Source: Azoarcus sp. (GTDB lineage: Bacteria; Pseudomonadota; Gammaproteobacteria; Burkholderiales; Rhodocyclaceae). From it: 33,415 nucleotides of DNA. A model generated the notes under the pieces. It worked only from the letters and a program-made list of their open reading frames with translations. It had not been told where the DNA came from and did not search any database. Positions 8,764-20,485 of the stretch are shown in pieces. Both the position numbers and the translations under genes were made by a program. The stretch lies in assembly GCA_031277975.1 (NCBI GenBank), contig JAITLI010000032.1, forward strand, positions 1 to 33,415, written 5' to 3'. How positions within the stretch are numbered: position 1 is the first letter of the stretch; each line of letters begins with the position of its first letter.

Positions 8764-9801
8764 TCATGGATTAGCACGCCAGACGGTAAAAGGTCTCACC
8801 CCGAGCAATTTGCCAATATATCCGGCCGCCGCGCGCGCTTCCGCGAGGGATGCGTAAGGTCCGGCATACAGGCGAAACCGGCCTTCCCCGCCAGCCAGTT
8901 CGAACCGTCCGGGCAGGCCGGCGGCGCGGGCGTAAAGTTCCTCGGCGTTCTCGCGCGAGGCGAAAACGCCCAGTTGCAGGAAAAGCCCTCCGCCGTTTCC
9001 GGCGGCCCGCGCATCCGCATCCGCGTTTTCCTTTTCTTTTCCCGCTTCCGCTGTCATCGCCAGGGCCACCAGATCCGCCAGCGGATCGACATCCCGCCCG
9101 GAATCCATCCTTTCTCCGGTCGCCATTTCCACCTCCGGCGCGGGGGCGGGGGCGGACGGCGATTCCGTTCCCGCCGCGCCGGGGAGAATCTGTTCGATCT
9201 CGACTTCCGCGCTTCCCTTGTTGACGTAGCCGAGTTTCCAGGCCGCCGCATAGGAAAGATCCATGACGCGCCCGTGCAGGAATGGGCCGCGGTCGTTGAT
9301 CCGCACGATCACCGAGCGCCCGCTGGCAAGATCGGTCACCCGCGCGTAGCTCGGAATCGGCAAGGTCGGATGCGCGGCGGTCATCGCGTACATGTCGTAA
9401 GGCTCGCCGCTGGAGGTGGGCAGGCCGTGGAAGCGGCGGCCATACCAGCTTGCTACGCCGCGCTGGCGATATGTTTCCACGCGCGAGCGCGGTACGAAGG
9501 ATTGCCCGAGCACGCGGTAAGGGCGATTGGCGAAAGCATGCGGCGCCTCCACACGCGGCGCGGCATCGGGAAGCGCCGCCAGGTCGGCGGGCGGGTCGTC
9601 TCCCGGGCCGTCGTCCTTGTAATAAGCGCCGCCGCGCCGGACGGGCGCGCTAGGCGCGCCGGGCGCGGCATCCGTCCTGGACAAGGCGGGCCGGGCGGCT
9701 GGACGCCCGTCCGGCCGCGGACGGGACGGTGCGCCGCCGCAGGCCGCCAGCACCGCCGCGACCCAGCACAGGAAAAGCGGGATGCGCCGCCCGCCGCTCA
9801 T
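8764..9801 (-). CDS. rlpA: Septal ring lytic transglycosylase RlpA family lipoprotein with C-terminal SPOR domain
   Basis: Lipoprotein signal ending LAACGG; QRGVASWYGRRFHGLPTSSGEPYDMYAMTAAHPTLPIPSYARVT...VIVRINDRGPF; SPOR-like C-terminus. Confidence 0.94.
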   Translation of the reverse strand: MSGGRRIPLFLCWVAAVLAACGGAPSRPRPDGRPAARPALSRTDAAPGAPSAPVRRGGAYYKDDGPGDDPPADLAALPDAAPRVEAPHAFANRPYRVLGQSFVPRSRVETYRQRGVASWYGRRFHGLPTSSGEPYDMYAMTAAHPTLPIPSYARVTDLASGRSVIVRINDRGPFLHGRVMDLSYAAAWKLGYVNKGSAEVEIEQILPGAAGTESPSAPAPAPEVEMATGERMDSGRDVDPLADLVALAMTAEAGKEKENADADARAAGNGGGLFLQLGVFASRENAEELYARAAGLPGRFELAGGEGRFRLYAGPYASLAEARAAAGYIGKLLGVRPFTVWRANP

Positions 9802-10949
9802 TCGCGCTCCGCTCGCCGGCTGTTGTGAATACTCATCAGGATACCGACGCCCAGGCTCAGGGTCACGAGCGCGGTGCCGCCATAGCTGACGAAGGGCAAG
9901 GGCACCCCCACGACCGGCAAGATGCCGCTCACCATGCCCACGTTCACGAAGACATAGGTGAAAAAAATCATCGTCATCGCTCCGGCCAGGAGTCGCGTGC
10001 CCAGGGTCGTCGCCATGGCGGCAATGTAGAAACCGCGCAGGAGCAGCACCGCGTAAAGGACCAGCAGCGCCAGCGCGCCGGCGAAACCGAATTCTTCGGA
10101 AAGTACGGCGAAAATGAAGTCGGTATGGTGTTCCGGCAGGAAGTCCAAGTGTGTCTGCGTCCCCTGCATCCAGCCTTTGCCGGTGAGGCCGCCCGAGCCG
10201 ATGGCGATGGTCGACTGGATGGTGTGGAAGCCGTCGCCGAGCGGGTCGAGGTAGGGGTCACGCAAAGTGCACACACGTTGTTTCTGGTAATCGCGCATGA
10301 TGGGCCGCCAGCTCACGTCGGGCTGGCACATGGAATCGCCGAAAGCGACGAAGATGGCAATGCCCACGATGCCGGTCATGATCGCCGGTACGATCAGTTT
10401 CCACGACAATCCGGCGAAAAAACACACATAGATTCCCGCCGCCGCCACCAACACGCTGGTACCCATGTCGGGCTGCCTGGCGATCATGCCCACCGGCACG
10501 GCCAGCAGCAGGATGGCGGCGAAGAATTCCCGCCAGCCGATATGCCCCTCGCGCTTCTGAAAAAACCACGCCAGCATCATCGGCATGGCGATTTTCATCA
10601 GTTCCGAAGGCTGGATGCGGGTCACGCCGATGTCGAGCCAGCGTTGCCCCCCCTTGGCGGAAACGCCGAAAAGCATGACCATCACCAGCAGGGCAACCCC
10701 GGCGACATAGAGTACCGGCGCCAGGGACAACAGGCGCTGCGCCGGGATGAAGGCCACGATCCACACCCCCGCCAGCGCCAGAGAGATGTGCAGGAGCTGG
10801 GAGCCGAGGCGCTCGGGCGAGGCACTGGCCATGACGACCACCGCATACGCCATCAGGAGCACGAGCACCAGCGCCAGCGCCGGGTCGATCGGCCGCGCCA
10901 GCGCTCGCGCCAGCCGCGACAGAGGATGTTCGCGCAGCGCGGCGATCAT
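9798..10949 (-). CDS. rodA: Rod-shape-determining protein RodA (SEDS glycosyltransferase)
   Basis: Multi-TM; GWMQGTQTHLDFLPEHHTDFIFAVLSEEFGF, GVPLPFVSYGG. Start set at MIAALREHPLSR; both junctions are 4-nt overlaps. Confidence 0.95.
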   Translation of the reverse strand: MIAALREHPLSRLARALARPIDPALALVLVLLMAYAVVVMASASPERLGSQLLHISLALAGVWIVAFIPAQRLLSLAPVLYVAGVALLVMVMLFGVSAKGGQRWLDIGVTRIQPSELMKIAMPMMLAWFFQKREGHIGWREFFAAILLLAVPVGMIARQPDMGTSVLVAAAGIYVCFFAGLSWKLIVPAIMTGIVGIAIFVAFGDSMCQPDVSWRPIMRDYQKQRVCTLRDPYLDPLGDGFHTIQSTIAIGSGGLTGKGWMQGTQTHLDFLPEHHTDFIFAVLSEEFGFAGALALLVLYAVLLLRGFYIAAMATTLGTRLLAGAMTMIFFTYVFVNVGMVSGILPVVGVPLPFVSYGGTALVTLSLGVGILMSIHNSRRAERE

Positions 10950-12913
10950 TCGATCCGCTCCCCGGCGCGGACGCTTTCCCCGGCTTCGGCGCTGTCCCTT
11001 TCGGCCTCGGCGCTGTCCTCGTCCTCGATGTCTGCGGGCGCGCGGGCGCGCTTGTCGAGCAGGAAGAAGTCGATCACCTGCCGCGCGATCGGCGCCGCCG
11101 CCGCCGCCCCCCAGCCGCCGTTTTCCACGAACACCGCGAGCGCGATCTTCGGCGCTTCTGCCGGGGCGTAAGCGATGAACCAAGAGTGATCGCACAGGCG
11201 CGGGTTGGTCTTGCAGGTTTCACCGTATCTTTGCCCGCTCTTGAGCGCGAGCACCTGCGCCGTGCCGGTCTTGCCCCCGGCGCGGTAAGGCGCGCCGGCA
11301 AAGGCGCGCGCGCCGGTGCCGAAGCGGGTGACGTCTTCCATCGCCTTGCGCACCGCGGCGAAGTGCTCGGGCTTGATGGGAATCTCCCTGACGAGTTCGG
11401 GCGATTGCACGTACCGTTGCCCCTTGTCGTCGATGATCGCGCGCACGACGCGCGGACGCATCAGCTTGCCGCCATTGGCCACCGCCGCCAGCGCGTTCGC
11501 CATCTGGATGGGCGTATAGGCGTTGTAGCCCTGTCCGATCCCCACCGAGATCGTTTCGCCGGCATACCATTTCTGCTGTTCCCGGGTCTTGAAGGTCTTG
11601 CGTTTCCATTCCGGCGACGGCAGGATGCCCTCGCCCTCGCCGGGCAGATCCACGCCGGTGCGCGCGCCGAGGCCGAACCAGGCCATGGAAGCGGCAATGG
11701 CGTCGATTCCCAAGTCGTTGGCCAGCACATAGTAATACGTGTTGCACGACACGACGATGGATTTGTGCAGATTGACCATGCCGTGGCCGCCCTTCTTGTC
11801 GTCCTTGAAAAAGTGATTGCCGAACCAGAAACCGCCGGGATCGGGGTAGAGTCTCTCGACGGTGCGCTTGCCGGCGGCCAGTCCCGCCAGCGCCATGAAG
11901 GGCTTGAAGGTCGAACCGGGCGGATAGGCGCTGTTGATGGCGCGGTTGAGCAAGGGCTTGTCGGGCGAATCGTTGAGCATCCGCCAGTCCGGGCGGGAGA
12001 TGCCATCGACGAACAGATTGGGGTCGAACGTCGGCATCGACACCAACGCGAGCACTTCGCCGCTCGCCGGTTCGATCGCCACCAGCGCGCCGCGCCGTTC
12101 GCCAAAAGCAGCCTCGGCGACTTTCTGCAATTCGATGTCGATGGACAGCTCGACACTGTTGCCCGACACCGAGGGCTTGTTCGACAGACTGCGCACCGCG
12201 TACCCGCCGGCGGTCTTCTCGATCTGTTCGGCGCCGGTGATGCCATGCAGATCGGCCTCGTAGACCGCTTCCACGCCGGTCTTGCCGATATTCTTGCTGC
12301 CGCGGTAGTTGGCGGCCTCGCCCTTCTCCTCGATATGTTCGACATCTTTTTCGCTGATGCGGCTGATATAGCCGATGAGGTGCGAGGCCAGCTTGCCATG
12401 CGGATAGTCGCGGAACAGCCGCGCCTGCACCTCGACGTTGGGAAAGCGGTAACGCTGGCCGATGAAGCGCGCCATTTCCTCATCGCTCAGGCGGGTACGG
12501 ATCGGCGCGCTGCGGTGGCGGCGGTTTTCGACGAGGAAGGTGTCGAAACGCTGCCGGTCCCTGGATTCTATGGCAATGATCGAGGCGAGCGCATCGATCG
12601 TCTCGTTCTGCTTTTTCCTGCTCTGCTTGCCGTCGATTTCCAGCGTATAGGCGATGAAATTGCGCGCCAGCATGACGCCATTGCGGTCGATGATGTCGCC
12701 GCGATGCGGTACGAGCGGCAACAGGGCGGTGCGGTTGCCCTCGGACTTGCTGTAGAAATGATCGTGGCGCACGACTTGCAGGATATAGAGCCACGCCGCC
12801 AGCAGGAGGCAGCAGGCGAAGGCGAACACGCAGGCCACGAACACGCGCACGCGGAAGCTCTGCACGTCGTCTTCGTCGGGCGCGTAGAAGGTCTTTACTC
12901 CGCCATTATTCAT
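10946..12913 (-). CDS. mrdA: Penicillin-binding protein 2
   Basis: 655 aa; PPGSTFKPFMAL (SxxK), SCNTYYY, KTGTAQ, PHRGDIIDRNGVMLARN. Confidence 0.96.
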   Translation of the reverse strand: MNNGGVKTFYAPDEDDVQSFRVRVFVACVFAFACCLLLAAWLYILQVVRHDHFYSKSEGNRTALLPLVPHRGDIIDRNGVMLARNFIAYTLEIDGKQSRKKQNETIDALASIIAIESRDRQRFDTFLVENRRHRSAPIRTRLSDEEMARFIGQRYRFPNVEVQARLFRDYPHGKLASHLIGYISRISEKDVEHIEEKGEAANYRGSKNIGKTGVEAVYEADLHGITGAEQIEKTAGGYAVRSLSNKPSVSGNSVELSIDIELQKVAEAAFGERRGALVAIEPASGEVLALVSMPTFDPNLFVDGISRPDWRMLNDSPDKPLLNRAINSAYPPGSTFKPFMALAGLAAGKRTVERLYPDPGGFWFGNHFFKDDKKGGHGMVNLHKSIVVSCNTYYYVLANDLGIDAIAASMAWFGLGARTGVDLPGEGEGILPSPEWKRKTFKTREQQKWYAGETISVGIGQGYNAYTPIQMANALAAVANGGKLMRPRVVRAIIDDKGQRYVQSPELVREIPIKPEHFAAVRKAMEDVTRFGTGARAFAGAPYRAGGKTGTAQVLALKSGQRYGETCKTNPRLCDHSWFIAYAPAEAPKIALAVFVENGGWGAAAAAPIARQVIDFFLLDKRARAPADIEDEDSAEAERDSAEAGESVRAGERIE

Positions 12914-12922
12914 TCCGCCATC

Positions 12923-13444
12923 TCAGATCGGCCTGTTCTCATCGCGGTCGACCGGCTGGAGCTGCTGCGGCAGCAGGTAATCCAGCGGCAGCCACAGGAT
13001 TGCTCCGGTGGCGCTGGACAGGAAATACCACCAGCCGGGGAATTCGTCTCCGGCGACGACCCGCACCGCGACCATCAACCCTTGCGCCGCCAGCAGTATC
13101 GGCAATACATGCAATGCCTGCACCAGTACGGGAAACCACATGACCCGCCGCGCCAGCCCGTTGGACAGGAAAGCGAGGACCACGTAGGCCAGCGCGTGCT
13201 GGCCCATCGCCGCCCCCTGGCCAATATCGACCAGCACGCCGAAAAAGAACCCGGTTCCCATGCCGACGCGCGCGGGTTCGCGGATGCTCCAGAACGCCAG
13301 CGCCAGCGCCATCCAGTCGGGCACGCCCGGCAGCGCGCCCGTGGGAACGTAATCCAGGCCGAGGGCGACGCAAAGACTCAAATATACGAGCCACGCCTTC
13401 GCCGGTTGCTGGATGCGGTTGGAATGGTTGGTGAATTGTTGCAT
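12923..13444 (-). CDS. mreD: Rod-shape-determining protein MreD
   Basis: 173 aa multi-TM from MQQFTNHSNR; ...GFFFGVLVDIGQGAAMGQHALAYVVLAFL typical of MreD; lies between mreC and mrdA. Confidence 0.93.
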   Translation of the reverse strand: MQQFTNHSNRIQQPAKAWLVYLSLCVALGLDYVPTGALPGVPDWMALALAFWSIREPARVGMGTGFFFGVLVDIGQGAAMGQHALAYVVLAFLSNGLARRVMWFPVLVQALHVLPILLAAQGLMVAVRVVAGDEFPGWWYFLSSATGAILWLPLDYLLPQQLQPVDRDENRPI

Positions 13445-13481
13445 GACCTGTCCGCTATTTCTTTTCGGTTTCCGTCTCGCT

Positions 13482-14510
13482 CTAGCTGTTTTCCGCTCCG
13501 CGCCTGCGGGTTTCCGCCCCGCTTTTCCTGGTTCCCGTCCCGCTTTTTCCCACGCCCGCCTCGTTCTTCCCGATTTTCGCCCTGCCCTTTCCGGCGCCCG
13601 CTTCGCTCCGCGCCGCTGGCGGAGCTTCGCTATCCGGCTTCGGCGGCGGCGGCGGCAATTCCGCGCGCCCCAGCACCAGCACGCGGGCGCTGCGCTCGAC
13701 GCCGCCCAACGGTCGACAGGCGACGCGGGCAAACGCATCGGTGTCGCGCTCGACGTTCTCGACCACGGCCACGGGCAGGCCGGGCACGAACATGCCATCA
13801 AGCCCCGAGGTCAACAAGCGGTCGCCAACCCGAATGTCGGCATTGGCGAGCACGAACCGCACTTCGAGTCCGCCGCGCCCGGTACCGAACACGACCCCGC
13901 GCAGGCCATTGCGCTCGACTTGCACCGGGACAGCCTGATTGCGGTCGGTGACGAGCGTGACCTCGGACTGGATCGGATATACCCGCGTCACCTGTCCGAG
14001 CACGCCATCGGCATCGATCACCGCCTGTCCGGCCTCCACGCTCCCGCGCGCGCCGCGATCAAGAATGACCTTGCGGGAAAACGGATCGGGCGCGTTGTAG
14101 AGCACCTCGGCGGCGACACTGCGCGTGCGCACGCGCTTGGCCATGTCGAGCAGGGCGCGCAGTTGCGCGTTTTCCTGTTCGAGTTGCTCGAAGCGCAAGC
14201 GCTGCTCGGCGACATCGAGTTGCCGGCGGCGCAGATCGGCGTTCTCGATCTGCACTTTCGCCAGCGTGGCGAAATACACCGAAGCGTCGCGCGCTGCCAT
14301 GACCGGCTCGGAAGAGATCCGTTGCAAGGGATAGGTCACCACCGACAAGACTTGGCGCAGGGTTTCGAGATAACGGAAATGCATGTCGGCCACCAGCATC
14401 GCCAAGCAGATCGTGACGAACAGCAACAGGCGCGAGCGCACTTTGGTGCCACGCTTGAAAACCGGGAGCGTTTGAAAATCGGCGGAAGGCATCCAGCGGT
14501 CCCCGGGCAA
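13482..14510 (-). CDS. mreC: Rod-shape-determining protein MreC
   Basis: N-terminal TM, coiled-coil region, ILDRGARGSVEAGQAVIDADGVLGQVTRVYP...SGLDGMFVPGLPVA; basic low-complexity C-terminal tail. Confidence 0.94.
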   Translation of the reverse strand: MPGDRWMPSADFQTLPVFKRGTKVRSRLLLFVTICLAMLVADMHFRYLETLRQVLSVVTYPLQRISSEPVMAARDASVYFATLAKVQIENADLRRRQLDVAEQRLRFEQLEQENAQLRALLDMAKRVRTRSVAAEVLYNAPDPFSRKVILDRGARGSVEAGQAVIDADGVLGQVTRVYPIQSEVTLVTDRNQAVPVQVERNGLRGVVFGTGRGGLEVRFVLANADIRVGDRLLTSGLDGMFVPGLPVAVVENVERDTDAFARVACRPLGGVERSARVLVLGRAELPPPPPKPDSEAPPAARSEAGAGKGRAKIGKNEAGVGKSGTGTRKSGAETRRRGAENS

Positions 14511-14558
14511 TGGCGCGCGCGAGACGCGCCATGAATGCTAGCGTTTGTCGATGAGAAC

Positions 14559-16009
<1,451 letters not shown>

Positions 16010-16060
16010 CCGGATAGCCGCTGTTTTTTGCCCCAATTCACCCGTTTTCTCCGCCGCTCC

Positions 16061-17554
16061 ATGAACAATGCGCCACTTTTCGACGCGCCCATTGCCGTCC
16101 TGCGTCACGCACTGGACACAAAAGCCATTTCCAGCGTCGAACTCGCCACGCTTTTCCTCGACCGCATCGAAGCGCTTGATCCCGCGCTCAACGCCTTCAT
16201 CACCGTCGAACACGAACGGACGCTCGCCGAAGCGCGCGCCGCCGACACGCGCATCGCCAGGAACGAGGCCGGGCCGCTCACCGGCATCCCGCTCGCCCAC
16301 AAGGATGTGTTCTGCACCGAGGGTATGCTCACCACCTGCGCCTCGAAAATGCTGGCCAATTTCGCCGCCCCCTACGATGCGCATGTCGTCGCCCTGCTGA
16401 AAAGAGCCGGAGCGGTGAGCCTGGGCAAGACCAATATGGACGAATTCGCCATGGGGTCGTCGAGCGAGACATCGTATTTCGGCCCGGCCCGAAACCCGTG
16501 GAAAACCGGCCATGTGCCCGGCGGCTCCTCGGGCGGTTCGGCGGCGGCGGTCGCGGCGCGGCTCGCGCCGATCGCCACCGGTACCGACACCGGCGGCTCC
16601 GTGCGCCAGCCCGCCTCCTTCTGCGGCGTCACCGGCATCAAGCCGACCTACGGACTCGTGAGCCGCTACGGCCTCATCGCCTACGCCTCCTCGCTCGACC
16701 AGGGCGGCGCTTTCGGCGCCTCCGCCGAAGACTGCGCGCTGCTGCTCGCGGGCATGACCGGGTTCGATGCGCGCGACTCGACCAGTCTCGACCGTCCGCC
16801 CGAAGATTACGCCGCCGCGCTTGCCGTGCCGCCCGCCGACGCCGCCAGGCCGCTCGCCGGACTTGTCATCGGCTTGCCGCGCGAATTCTTCGGCGACGGC
16901 ATGAGCGGCGATATCCGCGCCGCCGTCGACGCGGCACTGGTGCAATACCGCACTCTGGGCGCGATGACCCGCGAAGTGGATCTCCCCAACGCCAGGCTGG
17001 CGATTCCCGCCTACTACGTCATTGCCATGGCCGAGGCGTCGAGCAACCTTTCCCGCTTCGACGGCGTGCGCTACGGCCATCGCGCCGCCGAATTCGCCGA
17101 CCTCGCCGACATGTACTGCAAAAGCCGCGGCGAAGGTTTCGGCGCGGAAGTCCAGCGCCGCATCCTGATCGGCACTTACGTCCTGTCGCACGGTTATTAC
17201 GACGCTTATTACCTGCAAGCGCAAAAACTGCGCCGCCTGATTGCCGGGGACTTCCGCCGCGCCCTTGGCGAATGCGACCTGATCGCCAGTCCTGCCTCTC
17301 CGGTAACAGCCTGGCCGTTGGGCGCGATGCGCAACGATCCCGTGCAGATGTATCTCGCCGACATCTACACCACGCCGGTCAACCTCGCCGGCCTGCCGGG
17401 CATCTCCCATCCCTGCGGCTTCGACGCCAGCGGACTGCCGGTCGGGCTGCAACTGATCGGCGACTATTTTTCCGAAACACGCCTGCTCACCGCCGCGCAC
17501 CGCTTCCAGCAGGCCACCGACTGGCATCTGCGCCGCCCGGCGCTTGCAGCCTGA
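16061..17554 (+). CDS. gatA: Asp-tRNA(Asn)/Glu-tRNA(Gln) amidotransferase subunit A
   Basis: Amidase signature [51 protein letters not shown]; start at [10 protein letters not shown]. Confidence 0.97.
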   Translation: MNNAPLFDAPIAVLRHALDTKAISSVELATLFLDRIEALDPALNAFITVEHERTLAEARAADTRIARNEAGPLTGIPLAHKDVFCTEGMLTTCASKMLANFAAPYDAHVVALLKRAGAVSLGKTNMDEFAMGSSSETSYFGPARNPWKTGHVPGGSSGGSAAAVAARLAPIATGTDTGGSVRQPASFCGVTGIKPTYGLVSRYGLIAYASSLDQGGAFGASAEDCALLLAGMTGFDARDSTSLDRPPEDYAAALAVPPADAARPLAGLVIGLPREFFGDGMSGDIRAAVDAALVQYRTLGAMTREVDLPNARLAIPAYYVIAMAEASSNLSRFDGVRYGHRAAEFADLADMYCKSRGEGFGAEVQRRILIGTYVLSHGYYDAYYLQAQKLRRLIAGDFRRALGECDLIASPASPVTAWPLGAMRNDPVQMYLADIYTTPVNLAGLPGISHPCGFDASGLPVGLQLIGDYFSETRLLTAAHRFQQATDWHLRRPALAA

Positions 17555-17584
17555 TACACGGACGCGAGATCAAGAACAAATTCA

Positions 17585-17612
17585 ATCGGGCGCTTTCGCG
17601 CCCGATCGTTTT
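17585..17612 (+). terminator. Rho-independent terminator after gatA
   Basis: Perfect 9-bp stem ATCGGGCGC-tttc-GCGCCCGAT followed by cgtttttt. Confidence 0.9.
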
Positions 17613-17981
17613 TTCCGCTCCCTGATCCCCGATCAGCGCCCCGGCCCGGACTTTTCGCACCATCCCGTTCGATAGAATCCGCCCTGTCCGGTGTGCGGCG
17701 ATACAAAAAAAGTCTCCTGAGTATTTTTCCCGGTCGTAAAAAGTATATCCGCCCTACAATAATTCCCGCTCCGGCATCTCCCCGATCATCGTTACTTGCT
17801 GCTTGAGCGAGTTTCCGTTCCTCGCCGCGAGGCGCATATACAACAAATGAATGAAGCACCATGCCCAAATAGGGACTTTCCGCAAGATGGCAATTATTCT
17901 CGTGTCCACACGCTTTAGAGAAGATAGAGTAATGCCGCTGTCTATGCAATTAGGGGCCATTCTCTTATACGAGGTCATCTG

Positions 17982-20108
17982 ATGGACACAAATCGCACGC
18001 AGAGCATCTTTGCACGGTACCGCAAAATCATTTTCGCCGTGATTTTGTTTATGGTCGCCGATACGGTCGTGATTGCTATTAATTTCTACAATACTTACAA
18101 GGCTGACGAATCCGCCATTTCGATCAACCTTTCGGGACGGCAGCGGATGCTTTCGCAGCGCATGACCAAGGTGCTGCTGCTGACGCAGCGCAGCGTGGAA
18201 GCAGGCGATGACGCGGGCGTCGAGAAAAACCTGAAGGAACTCGACCTCACGGTGAATCTCTTCAATACCACGCTCAAGGGATTCCGCGACGGTGACAACG
18301 TCACCGGCGGCGACGGCAAGCCGGCCTTCCTGGTCCAAGTCGAAACGGACAAATCCCGGCAAATCGTGGCGGACGCCTATAAGATCTGGATGCCATATCT
18401 GGAATTGTTGCAGCCGCTGCTGGGCAAGACCAGCGTTACAGACGTTCAGGCCCTTGAAGCCGCGGTCGCCTATGCCCAGGCCAACAATCTGGAAGTCCTG
18501 CGTCTCATGAACGACTTGACCACCGATCTGGAAATCGTCGCCAACCAGCGCGCCAGTACCCTGCGGATCGTCTTGACCATCGGCATCATCGTGGCGTTCT
18601 TCAACTTCAGCTATACCGTCGTCGTTTCCATCCGGAATCTGATGGCCAGCGACAGGGACCTCGCGCAGGCCCGTCACGAAACCCACGAAATCCTGTCGAC
18701 CGTCCACGAAGGACTGTTCCTGCTGAGCAAGGACAAGAAACTGGGCACGCAATTTTCGAGCTCCCTGCCCATCATGCTGCACCGGGACATCGAACCCGGC
18801 ATGGATTTCCTGCCCATCTTGCAAGGAATGGTTTCGCAGGAAGTCTACGATTCCGCGGTGGATTACATTGAGTTGCTCCTGGGCGAACGCGTGAAGGAAT
18901 CTCTGGTCGCCAGCCTCAACCCGCTGACCGACGTGCCGGTCACCATGGTCGACAAATTCGGCAGCATCCAGAACCGCTACCTGTCGCTGTTCTTCAACCG
19001 GGTCATCATCGACGGCGCGATTTCGCATATCCTGGTGACAGTGCAGGACACGACCGAAAAAGTCTTGCTGGCGCAGCAACTCGAACAGGCGAAGAGCAGG
19101 GCGAAGATCGAAATCGAGGCACTGCTGCGGCTGGCGGGCAGCGATTTCGACTCGCTCCGGCAATTCATCGACAACACCGGAGAATCGCTGGCGCAAATCA
19201 ACAAGAAACTGAGCGAGACCCAGGAAAACGACCGCGAGCGCCTGCACACCCTGAATTACGTCATGCGCCTCGTACACGGTATCAAGGGCGAAGCGGCGGT
19301 GCTCGGCATCGACGCCCTGGAAGAGTACGCCCACGCCAGCGAGCAGGAAATGGTCGCCATGCGCGAAAACAGCGACCGGGATGGATTGAGCGGCGAGCAG
19401 ATGTTGCGCATCGCCGTGCTGCTGGAAGGCTTCTACGAGCGCTATTCCTCGCTCTCCAGCGTCGTCTCGCGCCTCGGCGAAGCCTTGGGTGCACAGGCGC
19501 CGGACGCGGGTGACGCGGGCGAAACCAGGGCGCGGACGCAGACGCAAACGCCCCCGTTCGTCCAGCAGATCGCGGATCTGGCGCACCGCATCGCCACGGA
19601 TCACGGCAAGGATGTCGAGGTATCATGTCAACTCGAAAAACTCTCCTCCCTGCCCAAGCATATCGTGCAGGAGCTGCAAAGCATCTCCATCCAGCTCGTC
19701 CGCAATGCCCTGTCGCACGGGATCGAAACACCGGAAGAACGCAGCAACCGCCAAAAACCCAAAATGGGAGCCTTGTGCCTCTTGTGCGAATATCTGGGCA
19801 ACAATCGCTACGACTTCACCGTGCGGGACGATGGCCGCGGCATCGTGCCCGAACACTTGCGCGCGAGCTTGGTGGAAAGCGGCCGCCTGAGCAGGGCGGA
19901 AGCGTCGGCCATGAGCGACGAAGAAATCGCCCAGCTCATTTTCCAGCCGGGCGTGTCTTCCGCGGCGAAGGCGGACCGGGACGCGGGGCATGGCGTTGGC
20001 TTGGACATCGTCCTGGAAAAGGTAAAGAGCTTCAATGGCCGCATGCTGGTCAGGAGCCGCCCGAACATGTTCACTGAGTTCCACATCCAATTCAGCACGG
20101 CAGGATAA
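17982..20108 (+). CDS. Membrane-bound CheA-like sensor kinase: PilJ/NarX-type N-terminal sensor, Hpt-like domain, CheA-type HATPase
   Basis: Two TMs flanking INLSGRQRMLSQRMTKVLLL; Hpt-like LVHGIKGEAAVLGIDALEEYAH; CheA-type N box SIQLVRNALSHGIETPEER, G1 DDGRGI, G2 GHGVGLDIV. The protein ends just after the ATPase domain. Confidence 0.88.
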   Translation: MDTNRTQSIFARYRKIIFAVILFMVADTVVIAINFYNTYKADESAISINLSGRQRMLSQRMTKVLLLTQRSVEAGDDAGVEKNLKELDLTVNLFNTTLKGFRDGDNVTGGDGKPAFLVQVETDKSRQIVADAYKIWMPYLELLQPLLGKTSVTDVQALEAAVAYAQANNLEVLRLMNDLTTDLEIVANQRASTLRIVLTIGIIVAFFNFSYTVVVSIRNLMASDRDLAQARHETHEILSTVHEGLFLLSKDKKLGTQFSSSLPIMLHRDIEPGMDFLPILQGMVSQEVYDSAVDYIELLLGERVKESLVASLNPLTDVPVTMVDKFGSIQNRYLSLFFNRVIIDGAISHILVTVQDTTEKVLLAQQLEQAKSRAKIEIEALLRLAGSDFDSLRQFIDNTGESLAQINKKLSETQENDRERLHTLNYVMRLVHGIKGEAAVLGIDALEEYAHASEQEMVAMRENSDRDGLSGEQMLRIAVLLEGFYERYSSLSSVVSRLGEALGAQAPDAGDAGETRARTQTQTPPFVQQIADLAHRIATDHGKDVEVSCQLEKLSSLPKHIVQELQSISIQLVRNALSHGIETPEERSNRQKPKMGALCLLCEYLGNNRYDFTVRDDGRGIVPEHLRASLVESGRLSRAEASAMSDEEIAQLIFQPGVSSAAKADRDAGHGVGLDIVLEKVKSFNGRMLVRSRPNMFTEFHIQFSTAG

Positions 20109-20116
20109 ATACCGAA

Positions 20117-20485
20117 ATGAAACTCCTGATCGTTGACGATTCCGCGATTATCAGAAGCCGCATTGCGCGCGTACTGGGTAATTCACGCTTGGTTTCCATC
20201 GACGTGATTGGCATGGCCCGCAACGGCATAGAAGCCATCACGCTCTTTTTGCAGAATCCCCCGGACATCGTGACCATGGACATCACCATGCCGGGAATGG
20301 ATGGGGTCGATTGCACGGAGAAAATGATCAGCCTTCATCCCGAATGCAATATCCTCGTCATTTCCGCGCTGAGCGACAAGGCCACGGCCTTGAAAGCCCT
20401 GAAAAAAGGGGCACGCGGTTTTCTTTACAAGCCATTCACCGACGAAGAACTGGTCGCAGCCTTGCTGGAGCTTACACACTCATGA
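20117..20485 (+). CDS. CheY-like single-domain response regulator
   Basis: 122 aa; LLIVDDSAIIRSRI, DIVTMDITMPGMDGVD, VISALSD, KPF: all receiver active-site residues present. Confidence 0.95.
   Translation: MKLLIVDDSAIIRSRIARVLGNSRLVSIDVIGMARNGIEAITLFLQNPPDIVTMDITMPGMDGVDCTEKMISLHPECNILVISALSDKATALKALKKGARGFLYKPFTDEELVAALLELTHS

Noticed and set aside
11186-13951. 921-aa plus-strand ORF
   Set aside because: Antisense shadow of mrdA/mreD in GC-rich sequence; composition is His/Arg/Gly/Ala-rich with no recognisable domain.
17754-19604. 616-aa minus-strand ORF
   Set aside because: Antisense shadow of the CheA-like kinase, which has clear domains on the plus strand.
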